A stretch of 64,000 nucleotides of DNA from Planctomycetota bacterium (GTDB lineage Bacteria; Planctomycetota; UBA1135; GCA-002686595), in contig NYUD01000038.1 in assembly GCA_002683825.1 (NCBI GenBank), positions 1 to 64,000 on the forward strand, given 5' to 3'. This document shows positions 25,201 through 38,800 of this stretch, piece after piece. Each line of letters starts with the position of its first letter. Positions within the stretch are counted from its first letter, which is position 1. The notes beneath the pieces are model-generated. The model did no database searches and was not told the origin of the DNA. It saw only the letters and a program-made list of their open reading frames with translations. Position numbers and translations under genes: made by a program.

Positions 25201-26531
25201 CTCGCTATCGGAAAGTAGGCGTCGTTCTCTGGTTCGAGTTCTGGGGAACGGTTCGCCGTAAGGCCTACCTGATCACGACCTTCGGGATGCCCGTGTTCCT
25301 GTTGATGTACCTCGGCTTCTTCGGGTACATCTCAACCGTCGGCGAACGTTTGCAGGAAGACCGGCCGCGCATCTTCGGTGTGGTCGATCAGGCGGGCGTC
25401 ACGAAATTGGGTTCGGACATGGTCGTTTCGAATCCCGACCTGCCACCGGACGTCGCGCTACTGCTTCAGGCCTCAGGACCGTCGCCGGCCCTCGACGGCA
25501 TACTCGGAGTTGCCGGAAAGACCGTGTTCCGCCCCATGGAAGAACGGGAAGGCGCCATTCAGGCCATCGCGGACGGCGACATTCAGGGGCTCTTCGTCTT
25601 GCCCAGGGACTACGTTGCGACCGGCAGCGTCGAAGTCCTCGTGCCCGACGAAGTCGACTGGAAGGTCGGCGATACGCAACGGGCCTTCGGCCGCCTTCTG
25701 AGCGAACACATCCTGCAGGATCGCATCGAACCCGAACTTGCCGAGCGCGTTCGCGCGCCCTTCGCCAAGCCAACCGAGTGGACCGTGACGCGCGAAGGGG
25801 AGCTGCGTCCGCGCAACAACGTTGCCCAGGGCATCAAGCTGATCGTGCCCATCGTCTTTTCGATGCTGCTCTTTCTTTCGATCATGATGACCTCGGGCTA
25901 TTTGCTTCAGGGCACGGCGGCGGAGAAGGAGAACAAGGTCGTCGAAGTGTTGTTGTCCTCGGTCAACCCCGAGGAGCTCCTGCTCGGCAAACTATTTGGC
26001 CTGGGGTTTGCCGGGATGATCCAGATCGGCGTTTGGTTCGCCATGGTGGTGCTCGCCGGCCTCGTTGCGGCCGGTACGCTGGAGGCCTATGGGGTCGAGG
26101 TACCCTGGCTTTCCATCACCCTTTCCCTGGCCTTCTTCCCCGCCGCCTACCTGCTTGTCGGCAGCCTCATACTCGGCACGGGAGCTCTGGGCGGATCGCT
26201 GAAGGAGTCGAACCAGTTGAGCGCGATCTGGACGCTTCCGAGCGCCGCCCCGTTGATGCTCCTGGGCATCCTGATGTCGACGCCCCACGGAACCCTGGCC
26301 CAGGTCCTGACCTGGATCCCTCTGACCACGTCGGCCACTCTGATTTTCCGCACCGCGATCGATGCTTCGCAGGTTGCCTGGTGGGAGATCGTCGGGCCCT
26401 TTCTTCTGCTTCTCGCCAGCATTCGGTTCTCCCTCGCGGTCGGTGCCCGCCTGTACCGGATCGGGATCCTGCGTAGCGGCTCGAGGCCGAAACTACGGGA
26501 GATCCTCCGACAGGCCCGCCTGAGCACCTGA
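25197..26531 (+). CDS. ABC-2 type permease, NatB-like
   Basis: A 444-residue membrane protein. Transmembrane helix 1 is near residues 20-45 (YLITTFGMPVFLLMYLGFFGYI). A ~190-residue extracytoplasmic domain follows, then a five- or six-helix C-terminal bundle (LIVPIVFSMLLFLSIMMTSGYLL, MIQIGVWFAMVVLAGLVA, LPSAAPLMLLGILM, FLLLLASIRFSLAV). The motif GTAAEKENKVVEVLLSSVNPEELLLGK marks ABC2_membrane_3/NatB proteins. The GTG start at 25197 overlaps the ATPase stop. Together with the ATPase it forms an exporter; sodium export is known for NatAB but cannot be assumed here. Confidence 0.87.
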   Translation: MTRYRKVGVVLWFEFWGTVRRKAYLITTFGMPVFLLMYLGFFGYISTVGERLQEDRPRIFGVVDQAGVTKLGSDMVVSNPDLPPDVALLLQASGPSPALDGILGVAGKTVFRPMEEREGAIQAIADGDIQGLFVLPRDYVATGSVEVLVPDEVDWKVGDTQRAFGRLLSEHILQDRIEPELAERVRAPFAKPTEWTVTREGELRPRNNVAQGIKLIVPIVFSMLLFLSIMMTSGYLLQGTAAEKENKVVEVLLSSVNPEELLLGKLFGLGFAGMIQIGVWFAMVVLAGLVAAGTLEAYGVEVPWLSITLSLAFFPAAYLLVGSLILGTGALGGSLKESNQLSAIWTLPSAAPLMLLGILMSTPHGTLAQVLTWIPLTTSATLIFRTAIDASQVAWWEIVGPFLLLLASIRFSLAVGARLYRIGILRSGSRPKLREILRQARLST

Positions 26532-26620
26532 GCGGATTCCGAGAACCGGCGGCGCATCGGCTCAGGATCCCGTGGGCTCGTATTCAGGCCGGACCGGGGG
26601 GTGGTCGATGGACGTTGCCA

Positions 26621-27400
26621 ATGGACGCTCTGCGCGAACACTCCGTACGCCTCGGGGGGATCCGAGCTCGAATCGCACCCGGCGAAACCGAGTCCATCCC
26701 CGATCGCCCCTGGGAGCGCTCCTTCGAGGAGTGGGAAGCCCTCGAGCCGAGGCGGCGCTACGCGCGTCACTGGCGGACGCCGTTCCTTTATGCGGTCACC
26801 CTGGCCCTGACGCCCCTGGCTCTTCTGGTCGGAATTCCCGTGGCGCTGATCATCCTCCTCGGGCAGCGGAATCTCGACAAGATTCTCTTCAAGCAGGAGC
26901 GCGTCGGTCGCCGCGGTCGGCTGTTCACCGTCTTCAAGTTCCGCACCATGCGCGGCGGCGCGGACGCGGATATTACGGACGCGGAGCGCGTCACGACCTT
27001 CGGTCGCCTGTTGCGGAACACGCACCTGGATGAAGTACCGCAGTTCATCAATGTTCTACGCGGTGACATGTGTCTGATCGGCCCGCGACCCGAGATGAGT
27101 TCCATCGAGAGCTGGGCTGCAAAGAGCATTCCGGGTTTCTCCGAGCGCCTCGTGCTGTCTCCGGGCATCACCGGCTGGGCGCAGATTACCCAGGGTTATG
27201 CCGCGGACGGGGACGCGGAGGCATACAGCCGCAAGCTGAGCATGAACCGCGCGTATCGTGAGCGACTCTCTTTCCGTATGGACCTCGAGATCTTGATTCG
27301 CACGGTCCTGTGGATGCTGCTGCGTCGCGGGTGGCGGCCGGAGGGCTTCTTCGAGACCAAGATTCAGGCCACGTCAGGGACAGGACAACCGGCGCCCTAG
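26621..27400 (+). CDS. phosphoglycosyl transferase (bacterial sugar transferase family, PglC/WcaJ-type)
   Basis: A 259-residue enzyme from ATG 26621. It has one hydrophobic membrane segment (FLYAVTLALTPLALLVGIPVALIILL, residues ~55-80) followed by the catalytic domain of PF02397: FKQERVGRRGRLFTVFKFRTM, the DEVPQFINVLRGDMCLIGPRPE block with the Asp-Glu dyad, and SPGITGWAQITQGY. Family members transfer a sugar phosphate from a nucleotide sugar to undecaprenyl phosphate, the first step of polysaccharide or glycan assembly. The gene ends tail-to-tail with a 4-bp overlap against a GT4 glycosyltransferase, suggesting a small glycan locus. There is no flippase or polymerase in view. Confidence 0.9.
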   Translation: MDALREHSVRLGGIRARIAPGETESIPDRPWERSFEEWEALEPRRRYARHWRTPFLYAVTLALTPLALLVGIPVALIILLGQRNLDKILFKQERVGRRGRLFTVFKFRTMRGGADADITDAERVTTFGRLLRNTHLDEVPQFINVLRGDMCLIGPRPEMSSIESWAAKSIPGFSERLVLSPGITGWAQITQGYAADGDAEAYSRKLSMNRAYRERLSFRMDLEILIRTVLWMLLRRGWRPEGFFETKIQATSGTGQPAP

Positions 27401-28503
27401 GCTCGCGCTGCGAGTTCCGCCTCCAGACGCTCTCGATAGGCTGCGACCATTCCTTCGAAGGAAAAGCGTTCCGCCGCGCGGGCCCGATTGGCCCGCCCCA
27501 GTTTCTTGTGATCGCTTTCCAAGAGGCGAGAGATGGCTCGTGCGAGCGATGGAGCATCGAGCTGGCAGCAGAATTCGCGCTGCTCCGCGGGCAGTATCTC
27601 CCGTACGTCGCCCACGTCCGTCGAGACGACCGCCAGTCCGGAGGCCATCGCTTCGAGCAGGGCGATGGGCATCTGTTCGGTGTCGGAGGACAACGCGAAA
27701 AGATCCATCGTGCGGTAGTCCTCGGCCGGATTTTCACGATGGCCGACCAGATGGACGCGCGAGCGCAGGCCGAGACGCTCGACGGCTGCCTCGACGTTTT
27801 CACGCTCCGCCCCATCCCCCAGCATGAGGACGTGCAGTGCTCGGGCGCATTCCACGTCGGCCACGGCCTCGATCAAGCGCACGGGATTCTTCTCCCCGCG
27901 CAGGTGTCCGACGCTGCCGATGACGATGGCGTCTCTCGGGATGCCCAGTCGTTCGCGCCGGGATGCGTTGCCGTCGGCTGGTTGGAAGTTCTCGACCCGG
28001 ATGCTGTTAGGAATCCAGTGCACCCGCTGTGCATCCAGCTGCCAGAGCTCGGTTGCGATCCGGAAGAGGGTGTTTGAGGGAACGATGACGTCCCTTCCCC
28101 GAAGAACCAGGCGCCGCGCCCAGATTCGTCGCTTCTTGAAGCCACCCAGCTCGTCGGGTCGAAAGCCGTCCTCGTGATGGAGCGTTCCGTGCCTACCGCC
28201 CAGGCGCGCCGCCATCAGGGCTTCGATCGCACCCCAGTTGTAGGTCAGCACGAGATCGGGTTGCACTTCACCCAAGAGGCGTCGAATGCGGCGCACCGTT
28301 CTCAGGCTTCCCCCACGTTCCGGAGCAGGGAGGACGTGGCAGTCGACCTCTGGAGGAAGAAGCGAGCGCGCGTCTTCGCGTCCGTCCATCGCCACGATCG
28401 AGTGGCGGAAGTCCGCACCCAGGGCTCCGATCAGCTGGGCCGTTCGTACCTGCGGCCCGCCCGCGACGAAGGTCGAGAAGATGTGCAGAAGGTGGGCGCT
28501 CAC
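27397..28503 (-). CDS. GT4-family glycosyltransferase
   Basis: A 368-residue cytosolic GT-B glycosyltransferase. N-terminal half: HIFSTFVAGGPQVRTAQLIGAL. C-terminal half: IGSVGHLRGEKNPVRLIEAV, VLMLGDGAERENVEAAV and the GT4 signature TEQMPIALLEAMASGLAVV with the paired Glu residues that bind the nucleotide sugar. The GTG start at 28503 is one base after the upstream fusion gene's stop, so the two are one operon. It would extend the lipid-linked sugar made by the convergent phosphoglycosyl transferase. Sugar specificity cannot be read. Confidence 0.9.
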   Translation of the reverse strand: MSAHLLHIFSTFVAGGPQVRTAQLIGALGADFRHSIVAMDGREDARSLLPPEVDCHVLPAPERGGSLRTVRRIRRLLGEVQPDLVLTYNWGAIEALMAARLGGRHGTLHHEDGFRPDELGGFKKRRIWARRLVLRGRDVIVPSNTLFRIATELWQLDAQRVHWIPNSIRVENFQPADGNASRRERLGIPRDAIVIGSVGHLRGEKNPVRLIEAVADVECARALHVLMLGDGAERENVEAAVERLGLRSRVHLVGHRENPAEDYRTMDLFALSSDTEQMPIALLEAMASGLAVVSTDVGDVREILPAEQREFCCQLDAPSLARAISRLLESDHKKLGRANRARAAERFSFEGMVAAYRERLEAELAARA

Positions 28504-28504
28504 C

Positions 28505-30706
28505 TCACTCCGTCTTCGGGGGCAGCATGGCTTTCAGGAGGTCGTCCGCGTCGTCGTTCGGCGTCCACCCCAGAACGTTGCGCGCCGTGCGGCAGGCGAG
28601 GGCGGGATACATCGAACGGCTCTTGAGGTCGCGGAAGCTCGGGAATGACGCATCTCGGCGTCCGCCGACGCGTTTCACGATCCACTTGCCGATCTCCATG
28701 AGCTGCGAGAGCCAGAACGGACGCGGGTGGAAGTGGAAGTCGCGTCCGGTCTCCTGAGCGAGTCGCGCGATGAGCTCGGGCGGCGTCAGCGGCTGGCGGC
28801 TGGAGAGGTTGAGACACTTCCCGGCGAGCTCATCCCCCTCGTGATCGGCGAGGCGGGCGAGCGCATCGGCGACATCGTCCGCCAGGACCAGCGGCGTCGG
28901 GCGCCGGCCAAGACCCCAGCCGACACAGTGGTTGTCGCGCACCCAGAGCCCCAGGCCCGAGTGCTGCAGGGGCGTGCCGTGTCCGACCACGACAGCCGGC
29001 CGCACGATCGTGACCGGGAGTCCGCGTTCGGTGTGAAGTCGCAGGAGCTCCTTTTCCGCCGCGATCTTACCCCGCGCATAGAGCGGCCGTTTTTCGGGCT
29101 GGGGGTCGCAATCCTCTGAATCCTCCAGAAGCTCGGTGCCGCAGTCGTGTCCGAGGTAGAGAGCGGCGGTGGACGACACGTAGATGAAACGCTGGACGCC
29201 CTCCTCGAGGGCGGCCTCGGCGAAGGCCCGCGTGCCCTCGACCATCGCGCGTTCGACCTCCTCCCAGGTGTCCCCGCCGCCGGTCGCCAGGTGCACCACC
29301 GTGTGCGCGCCGCGGATCGCGTTGCGCAGCGCGTCGATGTCGGTCAGGTTCGCCTCTGCGAAGCGGATGCGACCGGAGCGCACGCCGTTTTCTATCTCGG
29401 GCGCCAGGCCGCTGCGGCGCCTGCAGATCGCGGTTACAGGAAGATCGTGGGCGGTGAGCGCAGCCAGGGTCTTGCGGCCGATAAAGCCCGTGGCTCCCAG
29501 CACACAGACCTCACGCGCCCGCGCGGGTCTTGCTTCGGCCTCCAGAGGAGCGGGCGGCGTATAGGAGGGCAGATCCGCCACGCACGCATCGCACCACGCC
29601 AGGACGTCGCGGGCGTGGTCGGCGTGGGCCGGGGGCAACTCGCCCCGGCGGTAGGCTCCGTGGAAGGCACGAATGGAACCGCGCATCCCCGCATAGAAGG
29701 CGTCCTCGCGCCGGCCGAGACCCAGGGTCTGGCGCAGGTAGTCCAGGAGGTTCTTGCGGGCGCTGAGGCGTAGGCCCGCCCCGCGTCTCCATCCGGCGAG
29801 GAAAGAATTCCAGAAATCGAGCCACTTGCTCTTGCGCTCTTCGGAGAAGAGCGAGTGATGAAGGTCCGCCTCCAGCGCTCCGTCCGTTCCGATCACGCGC
29901 AGGCTCTGTTGCGTGAAGTCCTGACCGAAGGCCATGTAGAGTTCGGCGGTCCCTCGCTCGCCTTTGCCGGCCACCAGCCACCGATCGACGAAGGCTTGCC
30001 CCGGATTCAGCTCGCGCTGACCCAGCAGCGTGACATCGACGGCCTTCGGCGCGCCGATCAGGACGGTGATCTGCGAGAAGGGGTGGGGGGCTTGCTCGAA
30101 GACGATGTTGCGCGGTTCGCGGAACATCCAGTGCGTGTAGTCGCCCGCGTCGAGCTGACGCAGGGGGACGCTCAGGGTTGCCTGTACGTGTTCGATGCGA
30201 CCGATCGCTCCCTGTCGAACGCGGTTGAGAATGGACTGAAACGCGGGGTGAAAAAGGGCGTTATGATTTGCCGCCAGGAGCAATCCCTTTTCGGCCGCCA
30301 GCTCGGCCAGGAGAGCGACATCGACCGAGCTCAAGGCCAGCGGCTTTTCGAGGAGGACGGATATGCCCTTTTCCAGGAGTTCGCGACCCACGTTCGTATG
30401 CTGATCCGGAGGAACGACGACGTGGGCGACGTCGATCCCTTCGGGGTCGAGCTCGGCGAGTGAAGCGAGGGCCTGTTCGACGTCGAAGCGCCGGGCCAGG
30501 TTGCGCGCCCGATCCAGATCGCGGTCCACGATCGCGTGGACCTCGACACCGGCGAGTTCCGTGAGGACCTCGAGGTGATAGGCCGCGATGTAGCCCGCAC
30601 CCACGACCGCGACGCGGGTCGAACGTCCCTCGGGACGCTTCCTGCGCGGGGGCGTCGTGGTTTCGGCGGAGGGGAACCGGATGGGGTTGGTCTCTGTGAT
30701 CGACAC
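28505..30706 (-). CDS. Gfo/Idh/MocA oxidoreductase fused to an extended SDR (NAD-dependent epimerase/dehydratase)
   Basis: A 733-residue two-domain protein. Residues ~28-375 are a Gfo/Idh/MocA dehydrogenase: Rossmann motif VAVVGAGYIAAYHLEVL, the EKPLA motif (VLLEKPLALS) and the C-terminal substrate domain with HWMFREPRNIVFEQAPHP. Residues ~400-733 are an extended SDR: glycine motif VLGATGFIGRKTLAAL, IYVSSTAALYLG with the catalytic Ser, and YARGKIAAEKELL with the Tyr-x3-Lys pair. Both active-site signatures are intact, so two sequential redox or epimerase steps on a (nucleotide-)sugar are likely. These two families are normally separate proteins. The GTG start at 30706 is supported by the open frame only. 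It is the operon partner of the GT4 gene. Confidence 0.87.
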   Translation of the reverse strand: MSITETNPIRFPSAETTTPPRRKRPEGRSTRVAVVGAGYIAAYHLEVLTELAGVEVHAIVDRDLDRARNLARRFDVEQALASLAELDPEGIDVAHVVVPPDQHTNVGRELLEKGISVLLEKPLALSSVDVALLAELAAEKGLLLAANHNALFHPAFQSILNRVRQGAIGRIEHVQATLSVPLRQLDAGDYTHWMFREPRNIVFEQAPHPFSQITVLIGAPKAVDVTLLGQRELNPGQAFVDRWLVAGKGERGTAELYMAFGQDFTQQSLRVIGTDGALEADLHHSLFSEERKSKWLDFWNSFLAGWRRGAGLRLSARKNLLDYLRQTLGLGRREDAFYAGMRGSIRAFHGAYRRGELPPAHADHARDVLAWCDACVADLPSYTPPAPLEAEARPARAREVCVLGATGFIGRKTLAALTAHDLPVTAICRRRSGLAPEIENGVRSGRIRFAEANLTDIDALRNAIRGAHTVVHLATGGGDTWEEVERAMVEGTRAFAEAALEEGVQRFIYVSSTAALYLGHDCGTELLEDSEDCDPQPEKRPLYARGKIAAEKELLRLHTERGLPVTIVRPAVVVGHGTPLQHSGLGLWVRDNHCVGWGLGRRPTPLVLADDVADALARLADHEGDELAGKCLNLSSRQPLTPPELIARLAQETGRDFHFHPRPFWLSQLMEIGKWIVKRVGGRRDASFPSFRDLKSRSMYPALACRTARNVLGWTPNDDADDLLKAMLPPKTE

Positions 30707-32542
<1,836 letters not shown>

Positions 32543-32552
32543 GCTCTCGCCC

Positions 32553-34103
<1,551 letters not shown>

Positions 34104-34442
34104 GTGCACCTTCGGCGGGGTCTCTTGCGAGTGGTTGAGTGAGGAACGATGAGACCGGGATGCCTGGCCCGCGGGAATCCCACGAGCCTTGAGAAGATCG
34201 TCCCCGGCCTCCACGGAGCATCGTGGCTCCTCATCCGCGTGTCCGTTTTTTTGGGGGAGGATCACGGCGATGGCTATCGCAATGCTTTCCAGGGTCGAAC
34301 GAGGACCGGTGGCGTCCTCCCGGTAAGCCTTTCACGTTCGAGAAAAGGGATAGGGACTCGGGTTCTTCCGCCATGGGTGCCGATAGCGGAAACGATTATG
34401 CTCCGGTCCCGTTTCTTCGGAGAGTATTCGCTAGTGATCCCC

Positions 34443-35201
34443 ATGAGACTCGCCGTCACACTTACCGCTCTCTTCTTATTCGGCTGCAACCAGGGTGCGT
34501 CCACGCGCTTCATCATCCCGGCGCTTCCCGATACCCGACCCTTGGAACTGGCCGAGTTGTTCGAAGCCGAATATCCCCTCTCGATCCAGTTCTCGAACTC
34601 ACCGCCCCTGGATCCGTTATGGGCCGCCTTCGAGGGCGATATGACCATGGTCTTTCGCGAGCCTGCCCTGGACGGCGGACCCTTCGTCGACCTGGCGATC
34701 CAGCAGGGACTGGGCGGACTCGAGCCGAACTGCATGGGTGCCGCGGGCGTCGGTCCCTACGACTATGACGTCCTCGATGGGGCGATGATGACCGACATCG
34801 ACCTGGGCGATGACAACACCACGGTGATCCACATCGAGGGAACGATCGAAAAAGAGTTCTTTCTTGAGCGCCTTCCCGACGTCGTCGAGGTGCTGCCCGA
34901 TGAGACGGTCACGGTGGTCGAGTATGTAGTGCTCTTTCGAATCATTGGCTCCGGAACGTGGTCCTTTAGCGTGCTCGACGGTACATGCCCGGCCCTCCCG
35001 GGGCCCAACGGCGGTCCTTGGACCATGGAGGTCGTGGAGACCCTAGCGGAGCCGGGGGACGAGGGTGAGGGAGAGGGTGAGGGTGAGGGCGAAACCCCAT
35101 TCACTCTCCTGGGGGTTCAACACGTCGTAGTCTTCGGCGATGGTGGCGATCTGGTCGGCGAGGTCACGACGGAGTTCTTGAGCGAGCCTCCCAGGGATTG
35201 A
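34443..35201 (+). CDS. small lipoprotein of unknown function between two guaA 3' ends
   Basis: A 252-residue protein from ATG 34443. The frame is open further upstream (34149), but this ATG directly precedes a lipoprotein signal [15 protein letters not shown]. The mature part is acidic and beta-rich ([61 protein letters not shown]), with two Cys that could form a disulfide. It carries a repetitive Glu-Gly tract (five EG units) encoded by a G-rich hexamer repeat at 35061-35090. I recognise no family. It lies inside the segment bounded by the duplicated guaA tail, so it may have arrived by integration. Confidence 0.65.
   Translation: MRLAVTLTALFLFGCNQGASTRFIIPALPDTRPLELAELFEAEYPLSIQFSNSPPLDPLWAAFEGDMTMVFREPALDGGPFVDLAIQQGLGGLEPNCMGAAGVGPYDYDVLDGAMMTDIDLGDDNTTVIHIEGTIEKEFFLERLPDVVEVLPDETVTVVEYVVLFRIIGSGTWSFSVLDGTCPALPGPNGGPWTMEVVETLAEPGDEGEGEGEGEGETPFTLLGVQHVVVFGDGGDLVGEVTTEFLSEPPRD
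35061..35090 (+). repeat. G-rich hexanucleotide tandem repeat (GAGGGN x5), G-quadruplex-capable
   Basis: Five in-frame 6-bp units GAGGGT/A/C encode (Glu-Gly)5 in the small lipoprotein. Five GGG tracts separated by three-base loops fit the G3N1-7 quadruplex pattern on the coding strand. Gain or loss of units would keep the frame. Confidence 0.75.
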
Positions 35202-35212
35202 TCCGGGGCCGG

Positions 35213-35332
35213 GTGCAGCTCCCGGAGGAACTGCACGAGCGTATCTCGGGCCGCATCATCAACGAGGTGCGCGGGATCGACCGCGTGGTCCTGGACATCA
35301 GCTCCAGGCCGCCGGCCAAGATCGAGTGGGAG
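35213..35332 (+). pseudogene. guaA 3'-end remnant (degenerate duplicate of the last 40 codons)
   Basis: The plus-strand frame reads [21 protein letters not shown] followed by [19 protein letters not shown]. It parallels the guaA C-terminus [21 protein letters not shown] / [19 protein letters not shown], with 8 nucleotide and 5 residue differences in 40 codons. Most changes are non-synonymous, including loss of the conserved Thr in PPATIEWE. There is no start codon or upstream guaA sequence: similarity begins abruptly at GGGTGCAGCTCC. It is a non-functional relic in direct orientation 1.23 kb from the real guaA end. Confidence 0.85.
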
Positions 35333-35800
35333 TCGGGACGCTGCAGGCGGGCTCACTTGCGAGGGGTTGACGGGGTAGATCTCCACGATCCCGCAAGAAC
35401 CTTGCAACCTCGTATGCGACTCTGAGGAGTTCCGAGGGGGAGCGCGACGGGCCCCAGACATCCGCCTGGGCGAGTCCCTGGGGAGTCGGCAAGACCCATC
35501 TGCCAGGTTGGGAAATTTTGTGTACAGTGAAGTTGAGCGCCGCGTCCCAGGAGAGTCAGAGAGGCTGCGGTTGACCGACATTCCGGGTTGACCAGGCGCG
35601 GAGCGCTGAATACGAAAAAGGAAGACGTCAAAGCAGTTACGATCGATGGGCACTCTTGCTGCACCCACCCTTATTTCGCTCGTTTCCGGAGCGCTACAAA
35701 CGATCGATTCGGCTCTTCCGTGCCAGGAATTGTGGAAGATCTGGAAGTTCTCCGGCGGGCTTTCGAGGTAGGTGCTCTCGCATCCCGACGGGAGATCATC
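35333..35800 (+). other. intergenic region upstream of the cytochrome/beta-propeller gene
   Basis: About 470 bp after the guaA relic. The frame of the following gene is open back to 35588, but the GGAG-preceded ATG at 35801 and the signal peptide right after it argue that 35333-35800 is noncoding. An AT-richer patch at about 35510-35535 (GGGAAATTTTGTGTACAGTG) is a plausible promoter site. No firm consensus was seen. Confidence 0.4.
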
Positions 35801-38800
35801 ATGGGCATGCAACGTTTTTTTGTGGCGCGCCTTTTTTTGGTGGGCCTGCTCGCGCAATCCGCCCTCGGTCAGGGGGCCATCGAGCACAGGAAGTTCCCAC
35901 CCCTGAAGGGACCCTATGTAAAACTGACCGACAACTTTCGCGACCACACGAACTTCAACGTCGAGACGGTGCGTGGGATGGCGTCCGCTCGCGACGGGAC
36001 TTTCTACGCGATCAACACCCATGGCAGCATGCTCGTCTGGTTTGCCGATGGGAATCCGGAACCGGCGGGGAACTGGGGCACCCTGAACAACCCGGTGTCC
36101 CTGGCCGTCTTTGACCAGCTGGCCTTCGTGGTGGGGGGGACGACCCATGCGCTGGCCGTCCATGACCGATTTACCGGCGAAATCCTCAGTGTCGTATCGC
36201 TTCCGAGCGAGCCGGGGGATCTGGTCATCGACGAGACGACCAGCATCGCCTACATCTGTTCCCAGGCGGAGAATGTCGTCGTTGCCCTTGACGTGAGCGA
36301 CCCCTACGGCATCCGGGAAATCGAACGCCACGTTGTTCCGGGGGAGGCGCCGCGCTTCTTGAACCTCGACACCCATCCGGTTTCCGGTGAGCGCGTCCTG
36401 ATCGTCGCACCCATGTTGTCGGGCAACAACACCGTTCCGCGGCGGGGCCGATCGGGTGTTCACGTCACGCTCGAGGCTGCGACCGGTGACATCTACAACG
36501 TCAGTGGACTGGAGAATGGAGGTCTGCCGGACGAGGATCTGATCGTTCTGCCGCTGGTCGGTGGGGTCCGGCCTGCGCAGCTCTCCTCGGGACGGGAAGC
36601 GGGGACCTTGATGTTGGAGCATGCGCGCAACCCCTTGACGGGCGAGTACTGGGCTCTGACGGTCGATCTGCACAACGACATTGCGGGCCAACGCGGTGAG
36701 TCCGAACTGCGCGGCATTTTCGCGACCAACGCGCTGTCGATCTTCGCTCCCGACGCGCTGAGCGCTCCGCGGGATCTGCCCGACCGGATCATCGATCTGG
36801 ACGATGAGGATCCCTTCACCGCGGGGCCGCAGTACTCGGCTTCCTCGGCCGTTTCGTTCCCCTACGCACTGACCTTCGTCCCGGAGACGAGCTCAACTCT
36901 GGGGGGGTGGGGATTCATCGCGAGCTCCACCGGTGACCGAGTCGCCGTTCTCGATCCGAACGGGAACCGTTTAGGAACCCTGCCGCTGCCTGCAGGGGCG
37001 ATCCCCCGCGATCTCATCGTCGACGAAATGGCAACCTCTCTCGGCGTCTATTGCTGGGGGACCAACGAGATCCTCGTCTTCTTACTTGCCGATCTCACGC
37101 ATCCGCCGATCGTGCTTGCACTGGGCGTCGATCCCACGCCCGCGTCCGTCAAGGCGGGACGCGCGATCTTCTACGACGCGGACCCTTCGCTTGACGGTCA
37201 CGTGACGTGTGCGAGCTGTCATGTCGCCGGAGGTTCGGACCTCTTGGCCTGGAAGCTCTCGGGGCTGGATGACGACCAGAAGGACATCATGGTCACCCAG
37301 AGCCTGATCGGCATTCAGGATACTCCCGGGTACCACTGGCGCGAGGAGCGCTCGGTGCGCGAATTCAACGGGGCTTTCGTGGGGTTGTTGGGACACGACG
37401 AGCCTCTCGACGAATCTCCAGGCAGCGAACTCGACAACTTCGTGGACTTCTTGTTCTCGCTGCAACCCCATGCGAACCACGAGCAGAGTCGTCGGCGTGT
37501 TCTGGACGATGCCATCACGCCCCAGGTCTTCCGCAACGGCCTCTCCGGTTCGGCGGTGCGCGGTCAGGATGTTTTTCTCTTCCCTACCGTCCTCGAACGG
37601 CCGTGCGGCGCCTGTCACCTCCCCCCGAGCGGCACCGCCGGTGTGTCGGTCGCCGATGGCGCATTGGCTCTTCCGCGCGCTCAGACCTTCGGTGTCGCGC
37701 ATCTGCGGCAGTTGAACCACCGGGACCAGGACATCGTCGTGCTCTCGGATCCGATTCTGGGCCCCGATGATGTCGAGATTGCGCGCGGAGGTTTCGGCCT
37801 GCTGCACTCGGGTGTCGTTCCCGACATCCTCGCCTTCGCGCAGGGCTTCAAGGCATTCACGCCGCAGCAGCACGCGGACATGGCCGCCTACATGCACCAG
37901 TACGATCAAGGCACCGCGCCGGCGGTTCACGTTGCGATCCAACTGGACGTACAGGGCACCGAAGTCGCCGAGGAGCGCATCCGGGACCTGCTCCTGCGAC
38001 AAGCGAGGCGAGGATGGATCGACGTCGTCGCCACGGGGCGCACGACCGTCCAGGGGCAACCCCGGGAACTACGCTGGCTCTATCGTCCCGGGCCCGGTGG
38101 AAACGAGGGCGTCTTCGAACCGGATGGGATCAGCGCGCCGAACCTGACGCTCGCGCAGCTCTCCCTCTTGGCCCAGGCGGGAATTGCCAACTATGTCTTC
38201 CTCGGCCTTCCTCCGGGCAACGGCGAAATGTGGGCGCACGACCGGGATGGCGATGGGCTGGGCAGGCAAGCAGAGGCCTCTCTCGGAACCGACCCCGAGA
38301 TGACCGATACCGACGGCGACACCTTTCCGGATGGCTACGAGGTCCTGCATGGGAGCGACCCCTTGGTCGCGAATGCATCTGTGAACGACACGACCCCGCC
38401 CGTCGTTGCGCCGGGCTTTCCCTGGCTCGACCACACGGCGGCCACTTTCGCCAAGTTCTTCATCGAATGTGACGAGCCGGTGCGTTTGGCCGTCGAAGCT
38501 TCGGTTGCCGGCGGTCCCACGCACCAAACGATGGTCCGTCAGCCTGCGCGACGACATACGGTCGTCATTCAGGGGCTCGATCGTTCTTTCGACGGCGGGG
38601 TGCAGAATCGCTACGTCGCCACGATACGCGCCATCGATTTGAGCGGTAACGAAACGGTGAGTCAGCTGGAGTTTGAGATGCTCGAAGCCTGCAGAGGAAT
38701 CGAAGCGCTGGTCGTCAATGACCTCCAATGGGTGCGTACCACGCCGATGGGAAACACGCTCGATGCGACGGCCGAGATCTTGGTCGAGTTCGAACGCGAC

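Noticed and set aside
35117-36691. 524-aa minus-strand ORF across the guaA relic and the cytochrome gene
   Set aside because: Its resemblance to another antisense ORF at 33.4-34.3 kb only reflects the guaA 3'-end duplication read on the wrong strand.
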